Under the pieces are notes generated by a model that was not told the DNA's origin, did no database searches, and saw nothing but the letters and a program-made list of their open reading frames with translations. The translations under genes and the position numbers were made by a program. A DNA stretch of 41,274 bases from Deltaproteobacteria bacterium GWA2_45_12 (GTDB lineage: Bacteria; UBA10199): positions 1-41,274 of the forward strand of contig MGPH01000034.1 of the NCBI GenBank assembly GCA_001797365.1, in the 5' to 3' direction. Positions 7,970 to 16,562 of the stretch are shown piece by piece (positions within the stretch are counted from its first letter, which is position 1; each line of letters opens with the position of its first letter).

Positions 7970-8677
7970 ATGCAAACATTCCTCATTCCCACTACCGACA
8001 TCCAAGATAAAACCGTTCTCCTCACAGGGGAAAATGCCCATCATCTAAGCCGTGTCTTGCGTGCCAAAGAAGGGGAACGTGTCCGGATCAGCTCCCCGGA
8101 TGGAAAACTTTTTGAAGCTCAAGTGGCCTCCATTGGCAAAGAGGTAAAGCTGAATATCCTTCAAGAAATCCCAGCGCCTTCATCCCCCTATCCGATTCAT
8201 TTGTATCTGGCATTACTCAAGAGCGAAAAAATGGAATGGGTGATTCAAAAAGCGGTGGAGTTGAATGTCGAAGCGGTGCATTTGGTTATCACCCAAAATT
8301 CAGTCCGGCAAGAATTGTCGGAGTCAAAATGGAATCGAATCCAAAAAATAGCCGAAGAAGCACAAAAACAGTGTGGAAGAATTACTCCCTTAAAAATTTT
8401 CCCTTCGGTTCCTTTCCAAAAAGCCCTGGATTCTTCTTCAACAAAAATCAATTTTTTTGCCTGTGAAAAAGGTTCCCCGGAACCCCTAAAAGCCGCCTTT
8501 AAAAAAAGACCCCCTCCTCCTTTTTCAATATGGATTGGCCCCGAAGGAGGATGGGACGACCATGAGATAAGTCTGGCAAAAGCATCGGGATATCATTGTG
8601 TGGGGCTGGGGCCCTTCATTTTAAGGTCGGAAACGGCAGCGCTTCATGCCCTGTCGTGTCTGATTTACTCATTATGA
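7970..8677 (+). CDS. rsmE: 16S rRNA (uracil-1498-N3)-methyltransferase
   Basis: SPOUT-class methyltransferase that methylates N3 of U1498 in 16S rRNA, 235 aa. The N-terminal PUA-like part includes NAHHLSRVLRAKEGERV. The C-terminal knotted SAM-binding part includes IWIGPEGGWDDHEI, VGLGPFILRSETAA and ALSCLIY, the family's signature. LLKSEKMEWVIQKAVELNV is the expected central motif. The ATG at 7970 sits directly after a perfect palindrome and has no separate ribosome-binding site. The stop overlaps the next gene's start in an ATGA arrangement, so the glycerophosphodiesterase gene is probably translationally coupled. Confidence 0.93.
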   Translation: MQTFLIPTTDIQDKTVLLTGENAHHLSRVLRAKEGERVRISSPDGKLFEAQVASIGKEVKLNILQEIPAPSSPYPIHLYLALLKSEKMEWVIQKAVELNVEAVHLVITQNSVRQELSESKWNRIQKIAEEAQKQCGRITPLKIFPSVPFQKALDSSSTKINFFACEKGSPEPLKAAFKKRPPPPFSIWIGPEGGWDDHEISLAKASGYHCVGLGPFILRSETAALHALSCLIYSL

Positions 8678-9402
8678 AACCCTTCATTCTCGCCCATCGT
8701 GGTGCCTCTGGATACGCTCCTGAAAATACAATGAAGGCCTTTGCCTTGGCGGAAACGCTTGGGGCTGATGGTGTTGAATTGGATGTTTTTTTAACAACCG
8801 ATGGGCACGTGATCATCACTCACGACGAAGAACTTTTCCGACTGACAGGTCAGAAATTAATCACTCAAAAACAGAATCTAAAAACACTGAAAACCCTGGA
8901 TTTTGGCGAGGGAGAAAAAATTCCCACATTGGCCTATTTTTTTGATGCCTTCGGCAAAAAATTTTCCGTGATCAATGTAGAAATCAAATCCACGGGGTTG
9001 CGTACCAATGGGATTGAACAAGCCGTCTTAAAACTCATCAAAGATTTCAAAATGATCGAACAGGTTTACATTTCCTCCTTCAATCCCCTCCATCTCATCC
9101 GTTTCAAAAAAATGGCCCCCGAAATCAAACGCGGCTATTTGATCTGGCCCAAAAACAGGACGACACAACAAAACTTCTGGATCGCTCGCGCCAACCCTCA
9201 AACCATGAACCTCCCCCTTTTTTGGCTTAAACAAAGTCATCTGGAGCAATTTGGTAAACTGGAAAGAAGAACTTGGCTGTGGGATGTGGATAACAAAGAC
9301 AGTATTAAACCTGAACTTACCCCTTGGCTTTCCAAGTCCCTAGGCGCCATTATTACCAATTATCCGGATCGGTTAAGAGCCCTGCTTCACTCCCAAAATT
9401 GA
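8674..9402 (+). CDS. Glycerophosphodiester phosphodiesterase
   Basis: GDPD-family hydrolase releasing glycerol 3-phosphate from glycerophosphodiesters, 242 aa, as expected for a single-domain cytoplasmic enzyme. The TIM-barrel active-site residues are visible: H8-R9 in LAHRGASG, E17-N18, E35 and D37 in GVELDVFLT, and H50 in ITHDE. INVEIKS adds a further metal-site glutamate. No signal peptide is present. The start codon overlaps the rsmE stop (ATGA), so it belongs to that operon. Confidence 0.9.
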   Translation: MKPFILAHRGASGYAPENTMKAFALAETLGADGVELDVFLTTDGHVIITHDEELFRLTGQKLITQKQNLKTLKTLDFGEGEKIPTLAYFFDAFGKKFSVINVEIKSTGLRTNGIEQAVLKLIKDFKMIEQVYISSFNPLHLIRFKKMAPEIKRGYLIWPKNRTTQQNFWIARANPQTMNLPLFWLKQSHLEQFGKLERRTWLWDVDNKDSIKPELTPWLSKSLGAIITNYPDRLRALLHSQN

Positions 9403-9460
9403 GATTGGCAAAGGCTTTGGGGCTGTGTTAATCCACTGGCCTCATTAGAAGGAGCCAATC

Positions 9461-10207
9461 ATGTCCGGACATTCAAAATGGGCCACCATTAAACGCAAGA
9501 AAGGCGCAACGGATGCCAAGCGCGGCCAGCTTTTCACCAAACTCATTAAAGAAATCACCGTCGCGGCCCGCATGGGCGGGGACGATCCGAATGGAAACCC
9601 CCGGCTCCGCACCGCCATTGCCGGTGCACGCTCGCAAAGCATGCCCAACGACAATATTGAGCGCGCCATTAAAAAAGGAACGGGGGAACTGGAAGGGGTA
9701 AACTACGAAGAAATCATGTACGAAGGTTATGGCCCCGCAGGAGTTGCCTTGATTATTGAATCGCTAACAGACAATAAAAATCGCACCGTCTCTGAAATAA
9801 GAAATATCCTGTCCAAAAAAGGGGGGAACCTGGGTGAGGCAGGATCAGTTTCCTGGGGTTTTAAGAAAAAGGGCATACTCTCCTTTGATAAAAAAACAAT
9901 CTCTGAAGAAAAGTTGATGGAAACCGCCCTGGAAGCCGGAGCTGAAGATATTAAAGACGCCGACGATACTTTTGATGTCGAAACCGACCCCCAGCATTTT
10001 GAAAAAGTAAAAGAGGCTCTTGCCAAAGCAGGGCTAAACCCCACACATGCTGAAATCGCCATGATCCCCGAAAACACCATCAAACTGAATTTGGAAGAAG
10101 CCACCAAAATGCTGGCCTTAATGGAAGCGTTAGAAGATCACGACGATATCCAGAAAGTGTACGCTAATTTTGATATCCCTGCAGATGTAATGGAAAAAAT
10201 CTCGTAG
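9461..10207 (+). CDS. yebC: YebC/PmpR family protein
   Basis: Conserved cytoplasmic protein of the YebC/TACO1 family, 248 aa. The family is known as a DNA-binding regulator in some bacteria and more recently as a translation factor helping with proline-rich stalls. The N-terminus [20 protein letters not shown] is the invariant signature, and [11 protein letters not shown] and [17 protein letters not shown] are further conserved blocks. AGAAGGAG eight bases upstream is a strong ribosome-binding site. It leads the yebC-ruvC pair, an arrangement common in many bacteria. Confidence 0.96.
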   Translation: MSGHSKWATIKRKKGATDAKRGQLFTKLIKEITVAARMGGDDPNGNPRLRTAIAGARSQSMPNDNIERAIKKGTGELEGVNYEEIMYEGYGPAGVALIIESLTDNKNRTVSEIRNILSKKGGNLGEAGSVSWGFKKKGILSFDKKTISEEKLMETALEAGAEDIKDADDTFDVETDPQHFEKVKEALAKAGLNPTHAEIAMIPENTIKLNLEEATKMLALMEALEDHDDIQKVYANFDIPADVMEKIS

Positions 10208-10229
10208 GGGCGCTGCTTGCTGCGCCCAT
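10204..10229. repeat. GTAGGGGC palindromic repeat unit
   Basis: GGGCGC (10208-10213) and GCGCCC (10222-10227) flank an 8-bp loop, with GTAGG in front. The unit starts within the last codons of yebC and supplies most of the yebC-ruvC gap. It is related to the palindromes at 1851, 7937 and 16101. Confidence 0.65.
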
Positions 10230-10236
10230 TCCAACA

Positions 10237-10725
10237 ATGATCATCCTAGGCATCGACCCAGGCACACGCATTGCCGGTTACGGTCTGATTAAAAAAAAAT
10301 CGGGCCAGGTAATCCATATTGATAACGGCATCATCGACTGCCAGAAAATCGAAACCCTCCCTGGAAAGCTCGAGCACATTTTCAAATCCGTTCAAAAACT
10401 CATTAGCCAATTTCATCCAACAATTTTAGCCATCGAAGATATTTTCTACGCGAAGAATGTGCAGAGCACGGTCAAGCTCGCGCATACGCGCGGCATCGTG
10501 ATTCTCGCCGCCCAAATGAATGGATTGGAAGTGCACGAGATCTCGCCCCTCGAGGTGAAAAAAGCCGTGGTCGGCTACGGGCGGGCCGAAAAAACCCAAG
10601 TACAGCAGATGATCAAACTCCTCTTAAAACTCCCCCAAATCGCCGAAGAAAACGCGTCGGATGCCTTGGCGGTGGCGGTGTGTGTGGCCAATAGCTTGAG
10701 GCCGATCCTAGAAAAATCAAACTAA
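10237..10725 (+). CDS. ruvC: Crossover junction endonuclease RuvC
   Basis: Holliday-junction resolvase, 162 aa, acting with RuvAB in recombinational repair. The RNase H-like fold is clear. The catalytic acidic residues are D7 (GIDPGTRIAGYG), E67 (AIEDIFYAKN) and D142 (SDALAVA). The position three residues before D142, an Asp in E. coli and a His in Thermus, is N139 here. It lies 29 bp after yebC. Its usual partners ruvA and ruvB are on the same strand but 3.7 kb downstream, separated by minus-strand genes. The last 9 bp overlap the convergent DUF4143 ATPase gene. Confidence 0.95.
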   Translation: MIILGIDPGTRIAGYGLIKKKSGQVIHIDNGIIDCQKIETLPGKLEHIFKSVQKLISQFHPTILAIEDIFYAKNVQSTVKLAHTRGIVILAAQMNGLEVHEISPLEVKKAVVGYGRAEKTQVQQMIKLLLKLPQIAEENASDALAVAVCVANSLRPILEKSN

Positions 10726-11868
10726 ATTGAGAATATCATCAATCGATTGAGTACTCATCAATGGATGAGCTTCCTCTTGACCAATGACCATGAAGGGACA
10801 AGCCAGATTTGCTTTTTTAAGTAAAAGTTTATGAGGAATCTTTTTTTGCCGACCACTTTTAACCTCAAGCGCCAAAATGGGTTCATTGTGATGGGTAATC
10901 ACGTAATCGATCTCATCATTCTGTTCCTTCCAATAACAAAGCTCCCAATTTGTCTTTCCAAAAAGAAGATTCAAAAGATGGGATCCAATAAGATTTTCGA
11001 AAGTAAAATTTTTAAGCCCTTCACGCCTCACCGAAGCTTCCACAAGGCCGGGGTTGGGAAGAAGCCATTTGGGGAGCGATTTTTTGGTTCGGTGAGGTTG
11101 GATGGAATATTTGTAGATGGGGCAAACAAGAAAGGCCTGGGAAAGAAGCTCCGCATAGTGAACCAAGGTAGCCGTATTCCCATTTCCCTGAAGATGATCC
11201 AAAATTTTTTGAAAACTGACGATATGCGCCGGCAAGCGGGACACATACCAAAATAATTGCCGAAGGAGAGCCGGTTTATCCACAGCATGCAGTGACAAAA
11301 TATCGCGCCCCAACGAGGGCTCAATGATACTGTTTTGAAGGTAATGGTCGAGGCGTTCGGGATCCTTGGCAAAATCATAGGCCTTCGGATAGCCTCCCAT
11401 CCAGACATAATCCTCAAGGCTTGCCCGAAACACTTTGTGGCATTCTTCATAAGTCCAATGAGGAAAAAAATTCATTTCAAAACGCCCCGTCAAGCTCTCG
11501 GACAAACCTTTTTCAATCAAAATAGCAGAACTCCCCAAAAGACAAACACGAAGCATCGTTTGGTTTCTTTTGTCCTCATCCCACATCTTTTTAACGACTT
11601 CCGACCAACGCGGAATTTTTTGCACTTCATCAAGAACGAGCGTCCTTTCCGAGGAAGATATTTCGCGGGCCTTTGTCCATTGCTGAACAATAAAATCAGT
11701 TGTAGGAGGCGTGGGCAAATCAGCGCTCGCGTAAAGGGTAGTGGCCGGATCAAAAAAACGAGACACCGCCGTTGTTTTCCCCACTTGCCTGGAACCCGTA
11801 AGAACCTGGATTAAACCATGGGAATTTTTAAGGTTTTCAGTGAGATTTTTTGGGAAAATCCTGTCCAT
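10717..11868 (-). CDS. AAA ATPase with DUF4143
   Basis: A 383-aa P-loop ATPase of the AAA_14/DUF4143 group, widespread in accessory regions and of unsettled function. Walker A is GSRQVGKT (25-32). Walker B is LVLDEVQ (about 79-85), followed by KIPRWSEVVKKMWD as usual in the family. GSSAILIEKGLSESLTGRF is the sensor-like region, and the DUF4143 part follows from about residue 190. The C-terminus contains a nuclease-like segment, NDEIDYVITHHNEPILALEVKSG, with the E-V-K of a PD-(D/E)xK-type core as in other members. It is the last gene of a minus-strand block inserted between ruvC and ruvA. Confidence 0.85.
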   Translation of the reverse strand: MDRIFPKNLTENLKNSHGLIQVLTGSRQVGKTTAVSRFFDPATTLYASADLPTPPTTDFIVQQWTKAREISSSERTLVLDEVQKIPRWSEVVKKMWDEDKRNQTMLRVCLLGSSAILIEKGLSESLTGRFEMNFFPHWTYEECHKVFRASLEDYVWMGGYPKAYDFAKDPERLDHYLQNSIIEPSLGRDILSLHAVDKPALLRQLFWYVSRLPAHIVSFQKILDHLQGNGNTATLVHYAELLSQAFLVCPIYKYSIQPHRTKKSLPKWLLPNPGLVEASVRREGLKNFTFENLIGSHLLNLLFGKTNWELCYWKEQNDEIDYVITHHNEPILALEVKSGRQKKIPHKLLLKKANLACPFMVIGQEEAHPLMSTQSIDDILNLV

Positions 11869-11979
11869 AAATCAAATAATAACAGGATATTATAAGTTTT
11901 CAATGTTTTTCCGAGGTATAGATCGGAAAAACAAATGGAAGGCCGATGCAGGAAAAATCTAAAAATGGGTGATCGAACA

Positions 11980-12282
11980 TTACGAAAACAATCTGAAAAT
12001 TCTTTTGGAGTGCAACACTCTCAGAATTCGAACTTCTTTTTGATGGATTTTGTAAACGATCCGGCAGGGATTTACGATGAGCTCCCGGTAATCTGCAAAC
12101 AAGGTTCCTTTAAGTTCTGGAACCTTTCGGCCCCTTTCTGCAAAATTTTCAAGGGATTTGATTTTATTTTTGAACAAGGCTTTCAGTTTCTCTGCAGCCA
12201 AGGCTTTGTCCAGGCGAACATACCGGATGATCTGTTCGATGTCTTTTTGTGCAGGATTTGAAAGGAGGACTTTTCTCTTCAT
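11980..12282 (-). CDS. ParE/RelE-superfamily toxin
   Basis: A 100-aa toxin of the RelE/ParE superfamily. The C-terminal half YRELIVNPCRIVYKIHQKE and ILRVLHSKR is the typical ParE-type core, preceded by a helical NPAQKDIEQIIRYVRLDK region. ParE members poison gyrase and RelE members cleave mRNA on the ribosome; the sequence alone points to the ParE side without settling the target. Its ATG overlaps the stop of the upstream antitoxin gene by one base (TGATG), so the pair is translationally coupled with the antitoxin first. Confidence 0.85.
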   Translation of the reverse strand: MKRKVLLSNPAQKDIEQIIRYVRLDKALAAEKLKALFKNKIKSLENFAERGRKVPELKGTLFADYRELIVNPCRIVYKIHQKEVRILRVLHSKRIFRLFS

Positions 12283-12551
12283 CAGATTTTATCAAACTTA
12301 GCCTCGAAATCCTTCCATTCCAAAAAATCGCCCTGGGAGAAGGCTTTTTCGCCCAAAAGGATGGCGTCAATGAACTCCAACTTCTTCATCTGTTGCTGAT
12401 ATTCTTCAACGTCCATGCAAACCATAGCCGCACGGCCATTTTGAGTGATTAGAACCGGCCTTCGTGTCTGCCGTATCTTCTTAATCACCTTACCCGCCTC
12501 ATGCATAAGCTCGGTAACGGGGATGATATCTTGGTTAAAATCGGATTTCAT
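12282..12551 (-). CDS. Phd/YefM-family antitoxin
   Basis: An 89-aa antitoxin. The N-terminal DNA-binding part includes IIPVTELMHEAGKVIKKIRQT and RPVLITQNGRAAMVCMDVEEYQ, the Phd/YefM signature. The C-terminal acidic/aromatic tail (about 60-89) should wrap the toxin. The ATG at 12551 is used; a TTG two codons earlier is possible. Two tandem A+T-rich palindromes directly upstream are good candidates for an autoregulatory operator. Confidence 0.85.
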   Translation of the reverse strand: MKSDFNQDIIPVTELMHEAGKVIKKIRQTRRPVLITQNGRAAMVCMDVEEYQQQMKKLEFIDAILLGEKAFSQGDFLEWKDFEAKFDKI

Positions 12552-12555
12552 AGGC

Positions 12556-12576
12556 AATTTAAATTTAATTTAAATT
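12556..12576. promoter_or_regulatory. Candidate toxin-antitoxin operator
   Basis: AATTTAAATT, a perfect 10-bp palindrome, occurs at 12556-12565 and again at 12567-12576, 11 bp apart and therefore on nearly the same face of the helix. It lies just before the antitoxin start, the position expected for a Phd/YefM autorepressor site. Binding is inferred. Confidence 0.5.
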
Positions 12577-12623
12577 TACTCTCTTTGGAGGGGAGTGTCA
12601 AAAATAAATTTTTAAAAGAATCA

Positions 12624-14297
12624 TTACCCAACCAAATCCTTCACCCAATAATATCGACCTCTTAAAGATCCACCACCACGAATCCTATCCGGTAAACTGT
12701 CTTCACATACAAGTTTCCAGCCTTCTGCCTGAGGCACTTGGCGATAAACGCGATCGAGGTTTTTAACGGAACCTCGAGGAAGTAAGCGACCAAAAAGATT
12801 GAACGGCGTGTTTAAAAAGATTCGCTTGTAACCCCTCCCTTTCGCTAAACCCTCAACCCATTGAAGAGATTGTTGTTGCCAACCAGGAATATTATCCGGA
12901 TCGTATTGAATCTCATCAATCACAAGCGACGTTTCATCAAGAATAAATTCAACAACAACGTGGTCCCCCTTGTCCTGATAGAAAAATTTACGATGTCTCG
13001 CCCAATCCAATTTTCTGCCATCGGCACGAAGATCCAATATCAAAGGCGGAATTTCGGGGGAAGGGGCCTTGTCCTGAGTTTTACTCTCTGGACTCTCCTG
13101 GGTAAGATTTGGGTCTTCTACCACAGCTTCAATTCCCTTTTCCCGCATTTTTGAAGCCAAACCGCGATCATGCTCCAAAGATAAATTAAAATTGAGAACC
13201 GCATCGGCAATTTCTACTCCAAACTCCTTACTCAAACTCAATCGACGAAAAATAATTTCGAAGGGATTCCTCGTTTCTCTTTGGAGGAGGATAGCCTCCA
13301 AGACAAGGGAGAGATCAAACGGATGGAGGGACTCTCCTACTTGGGGACAAGAAACCTCACTCACAGTGTATTGACTCCAAAGATAAGAAATCACGAGGGG
13401 CCAATGGTCTTTCCCAACTTGAGCTTCTTTAAGCCCTTGCATCAGGCCTACCACATCCTGGTAGCTAATTTTTTTATCTGCGGTCAGATAATCTGACTGT
13501 ATCAACCGGTTGATATCGATGATCATTCTCTGCAGGACATCAAATACCTTCATCCAATGCTCCCGACGATTACCACTGATATGACTTTGGAGGGCATCCA
13601 CAAAGGCATAAAACTCACTCGAAATTCCAGCTTCCATTACATGCTCAAAACCGCCACGGAATATAACTCCTCTCAGATGTCCAAGGGGGACTCCTTTTTG
13701 AAGTAAAATGACAGCTTCCTTGAGCCAATTAGCCTGGGACTTATCATTAATAGGCAAGACGCTCTGTTGACAATGAGCTAGGATCAGCAAAAGTTCCATC
13801 GAAGGCACTGCATCTGTACGGCTTTTAACGAGGAAAGCCGCATCCACAATGTCTTTGTACCCTCCCGTGGCCGCCAAAATGGCATCGGGATCGGTGAATC
13901 CCCGAGCGGTTAGATCATCTCGGGATAAACGCTGTGGGCCACTGGAGGTAATAGACTGATTCACTCCATCATTCATAAAAACCATATCATGACTTTTTAA
14001 AGCAGGATGAACCCATCCCCTTTCTTCTCCAGCAATAAGACTTCCTCCCATGATCACCCCTAAGTTTTCCAATTGCTGCTGTTCCCCAGGCAAACCAACA
14101 GCATAAGGACGAGCTCCGCTAAGCGGAGACTCTCCAAAGGGCACTGCTTTTACAGAAACCGGGCAGGATAGAGGCTTGCCAAACGGAGAAGACGCAACGG
14201 TTCTTCTAAGTCCAGTGGCTAAAGAACGAGGTCCAACTCGCACGGGCACGAAATGAGTAAAAGGCAGGGCATTCGAATTTCTGACAAGGGGAAACAT
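12624..14297 (-). CDS. Unknown 557-aa multi-domain protein
   Basis: No family recognised. The first ~54 residues contain no Asp or Glu but many Arg, Pro, Ser and Thr (MFPLVRNSNALPFTHF and onward), a leader shared in style with the proteins at 25755 and 30149. A mainly helical region follows (about 60-395). Then comes a polar linker rich in Glu, Ser, Lys and Pro (about 400-425), and a C-terminal domain (about 430-557) with VVVEFILDETSLVIDEIQYD, an alpha-helix, GYKRIFLNTPFN and GRYYWVKDL. That order of strands faintly recalls a GNAT acetyltransferase fold, but the acetyl-CoA loop is not evident. There are no transmembrane segments. It is the first gene of the minus-strand block between ruvC and ruvA. 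Confidence 0.7.
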   Translation of the reverse strand: MFPLVRNSNALPFTHFVPVRVGPRSLATGLRRTVASSPFGKPLSCPVSVKAVPFGESPLSGARPYAVGLPGEQQQLENLGVIMGGSLIAGEERGWVHPALKSHDMVFMNDGVNQSITSSGPQRLSRDDLTARGFTDPDAILAATGGYKDIVDAAFLVKSRTDAVPSMELLLILAHCQQSVLPINDKSQANWLKEAVILLQKGVPLGHLRGVIFRGGFEHVMEAGISSEFYAFVDALQSHISGNRREHWMKVFDVLQRMIIDINRLIQSDYLTADKKISYQDVVGLMQGLKEAQVGKDHWPLVISYLWSQYTVSEVSCPQVGESLHPFDLSLVLEAILLQRETRNPFEIIFRRLSLSKEFGVEIADAVLNFNLSLEHDRGLASKMREKGIEAVVEDPNLTQESPESKTQDKAPSPEIPPLILDLRADGRKLDWARHRKFFYQDKGDHVVVEFILDETSLVIDEIQYDPDNIPGWQQQSLQWVEGLAKGRGYKRIFLNTPFNLFGRLLPRGSVKNLDRVYRQVPQAEGWKLVCEDSLPDRIRGGGSLRGRYYWVKDLVG

Positions 14298-14389
14298 AAT
14301 TTTGTAGGGTCTTTATCGCCTTTTACTTCCTAAGGTTGCTCCCAAAATTTCCCCTTGCCGCCCAAGGCTTGGGTGCTAGACTAGCCCGC

Positions 14390-15001
14390 ATGATTGCCCA
14401 GCTTGAAGGAAAGATTTCCCAAAAAAACCTCGAAGGACTCATCATCAACGTGAATGGCGTGGGCTATGAGGTGTTTGTTTCGAAAACTTGTTTTCAGAAA
14501 TTACCGGAACTCGGAGAAGGAGTCGCACTTCTCATCCACACACACATCACCGAGACAAGCTTCGTCCTTTTTGGATTTTTAGATTCCAGTGAGAAGCATC
14601 TTTTTAAAAATTTGCTCAGTGTCAGCGGCATTGGGCCAAAGCTCGCCATGCAGGTGCTCTCGGGGCTTACCAGTTTTGAATTGATCCAGGCGTTGATCGA
14701 CGAGAACTTGGCCAAGCTCACGGGCATCAGCGGCATTGGCAAGAAAACGGCGGAGAGACTGATTGTGGAGCTCAAAGATAAGGTTTTTAAAATGGCGGAT
14801 ACGATTAAGCTGGATGTGACTTCTTTTGGGAAAGGGCACGTTTCTCCTGGAAAAACTTATGATGAAGCGCTCTCGGCGTTGATGAATTTGGGGTATCAGC
14901 GGAATATTGCGGAGCAAGCTTTGGGGAAGGTGAAGCACCATGCGGGGGCGAGAGTGGAAGAATTGCTGAGAGTGTCTTTAGGAGAATTGTCGAAGATGTA
15001 G
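14390..15001 (+). CDS. ruvA: Holliday junction DNA helicase subunit RuvA
   Basis: Four-way junction-binding subunit that loads RuvB for branch migration, 203 aa. The N-terminal OB-fold starts MIAQLEGKISQKN and includes VNGVGYEVFVS. Two helix-hairpin-helix motifs are visible: LLSVSGIGPKLAMQVLSGL and LTGISGIGKKTAERLIVEL. The C-terminal RuvB-binding domain includes YDEALSALMNLGY. The ATG at 14390 matches the conserved N-terminus; an upstream in-frame start would add an unrelated 18 residues. It is followed 70 bp later by ruvB, with a hairpin repeat between them. Confidence 0.95.
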   Translation: MIAQLEGKISQKNLEGLIINVNGVGYEVFVSKTCFQKLPELGEGVALLIHTHITETSFVLFGFLDSSEKHLFKNLLSVSGIGPKLAMQVLSGLTSFELIQALIDENLAKLTGISGIGKKTAERLIVELKDKVFKMADTIKLDVTSFGKGHVSPGKTYDEALSALMNLGYQRNIAEQALGKVKHHAGARVEELLRVSLGELSKM

Positions 15002-15036
15002 GGGATGGGGATGACGCAGGAGCGTCGGGAACTTGC

Positions 15037-15060
15037 GTTCCCACGCAGGAGCGTGGGAAC
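15037..15060. repeat. Hairpin repeat between ruvA and ruvB
   Basis: GTTCCCACGC and its exact complement (15051-15060) flank a 4-base AGGA loop. A partial copy, GACGCAGGAGCGTCGGGAAC, lies directly before it (from 15013), so the unit appears one and a half times. It fills the 70-bp ruvA-ruvB gap and could affect transcript stability. Confidence 0.7.
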
Positions 15061-15071
15061 GAGAAAGAATC

Positions 15072-16100
15072 ATGATCAACAGAGAAAATTCAAATATCAT
15101 TCCCAACACATTAGATGACGAGCTGCATCTCGATCTCTCACTGCGCCCAAAAAGTTTGGATGAATTTGTCGGCCAGGCCAATATCAAAGAAAAATTAAAA
15201 ATTTTCATCCAAGCCGCCCGGCAGCGCAAAGAGACTCTGGATCACTGCCTTTTCTGCGGGCCTCCGGGATTGGGAAAAACGTCGCTGGCCAATATTATTG
15301 CCAATGCGATGGAAGCGCCGATCAAGTCAACCTCCGGCCCCGTGATTGAAAGGGCCGGCGATCTGGCGGCCATCCTCACCAATCTTGAACCCAATTCGGT
15401 TTTATTCATCGACGAAATCCATCGTTTAAACCCGATGGTGGAAGAAATCCTCTACCCGGCCATGGAAGATTTTAAATTGGATATCCTGATCGGTCAGGGA
15501 CCTTCTGCCCGCTCCATCAAACTGGATATCCCTCGATTTACCTTGGTGGGAGCCACAACGCGCGCAGGCTTACTCACATCCCCTCTTCGCGACCGGTTTG
15601 GGATTGTGGAGCGCTTGGATTTTTATAACCCGAAAGATTTGGAACAAATTCTCCGACGCTCAGCAAATATCTTGGAAGTTCCCATGGAAAACGAAGGGAC
15701 CCGTGAAATCGCCAAGCGCTCACGTGGCACACCCCGCATCGCCAATCGTTTACTACGTCGCGTGCGTGATTTTGCTCAAGTGAAAGGGAAAGGAATCATC
15801 TCTTCCCCCATTGCCTCCCAGGCCCTTGAAATGCTCGAGGTGGACAAACAAGGTTTTGATGCCATGGACCGAAAGATTTTAAGAACGATCATCCAGAAAT
15901 TTGATGGGGGGCCCGTAGGCGTGGAGGCGATCGCTTCCGCCATTAATGAAGAAAGAGACACGATCGAAGATGTTTATGAACCTTTTTTGATTCAGCAGGG
16001 TTTTGTCAACCGTGGCCCTCGGGGACGCACAGCCACAAGGCTGGCTTTTGAACATTTGCAGGTACCCTTTATTAATAAAGGACAGACGGAATTGTTGTAA
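15072..16100 (+). CDS. ruvB: Holliday junction DNA helicase motor RuvB
   Basis: AAA+ motor of the RuvAB branch-migration complex, 342 aa, normal length. Walker A is GPPGLGKT (63-70), Walker B is LFIDEIHR, and [18 protein letters not shown] covers sensor 1 and the arginine finger region. The winged-helix C-terminus contains GPVGVEAIA and [32 protein letters not shown] is the conserved N-terminal block. The ATG at 15072 is preferred because the upstream in-frame extension translates the hairpin repeat. Confidence 0.96.
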   Translation: MINRENSNIIPNTLDDELHLDLSLRPKSLDEFVGQANIKEKLKIFIQAARQRKETLDHCLFCGPPGLGKTSLANIIANAMEAPIKSTSGPVIERAGDLAAILTNLEPNSVLFIDEIHRLNPMVEEILYPAMEDFKLDILIGQGPSARSIKLDIPRFTLVGATTRAGLLTSPLRDRFGIVERLDFYNPKDLEQILRRSANILEVPMENEGTREIAKRSRGTPRIANRLLRRVRDFAQVKGKGIISSPIASQALEMLEVDKQGFDAMDRKILRTIIQKFDGGPVGVEAIASAINEERDTIEDVYEPFLIQQGFVNRGPRGRTATRLAFEHLQVPFINKGQTELL

Positions 16101-16126
16101 TAAGGGCAATTCATGAATTGCCCTTA
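16101..16126. repeat. Perfect 26-bp palindrome after ruvB
   Basis: TAAGGGCAATTCA followed by its exact complement, with no loop, starting at the base after the ruvB stop. It may end the ruv transcript as a hairpin, but there is no T-tract typical of an intrinsic terminator. It is in the GTAAGGGC family (compare 7937). Confidence 0.8.
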
Positions 16127-16265
16127 CAAAAAGCGGCGTGCCTTAAGGTTCTCCAAGGATGTATTTTTCAATTTTTTGAAGTTTCTCTTTTATTTCCCTA
16201 TAACCACCTGTATATTATTAAGTATTTTTTAGCTTATACTCTCTTTATTTTGCAGGCAGGAAAAA

Positions 16266-16562
16266 TTGAAACTCATCAGCAAAAAAGATTCGAATCTTAT
16301 TTTTTATATTTTGGCTGTGGTCATTTTTTGCGGATTTATGTCTGCAACCTTTGGAAGTGAGGATGGTTTAAGCCGTTTGATGGAATTAAGGCAGAGAAAA
16401 ACAACCTTAGAGGAGAAAAACAAATCCATCCTTGAAGAAAACCTCAAACTCACTCAGGAAATAACGTCCCTTCATGACAAAAAAAACCTGGAGCACAAAG
16501 CTCGTGAGGTTTTGGGCTATGTTTATCCCGACGAAGTCGTCTTCGTGCTAAGACCAAATTAA
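16266..16562 (+). CDS. FtsB/DivIC-type septum formation initiator
   Basis: A 98-aa single-pass membrane protein of the FtsB/DivIC family, which links early and late divisome components through FtsL and FtsQ. It has a short basic N-terminus, one transmembrane helix (about 11-28, LIFYILAVVIFCGFMSAT), a coiled coil (about 38-78, heptads around LRQRKTTLEEKNKSILEENL) and the C-terminal EHKAREVLGYVYPDEVVF typical of the family. The start is TTG at 16266, supported by CAGGA a few bases upstream. The stop overlaps the convergent reductase-like gene by 4 bp. Confidence 0.8.
   Translation: MKLISKKDSNLIFYILAVVIFCGFMSATFGSEDGLSRLMELRQRKTTLEEKNKSILEENLKLTQEITSLHDKKNLEHKAREVLGYVYPDEVVFVLRPN

Noticed and set aside
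16101-16126. Intrinsic terminator after ruvB
   Set aside because: The perfect palindrome has no following T-tract and belongs to a repeat family found also before start codons.
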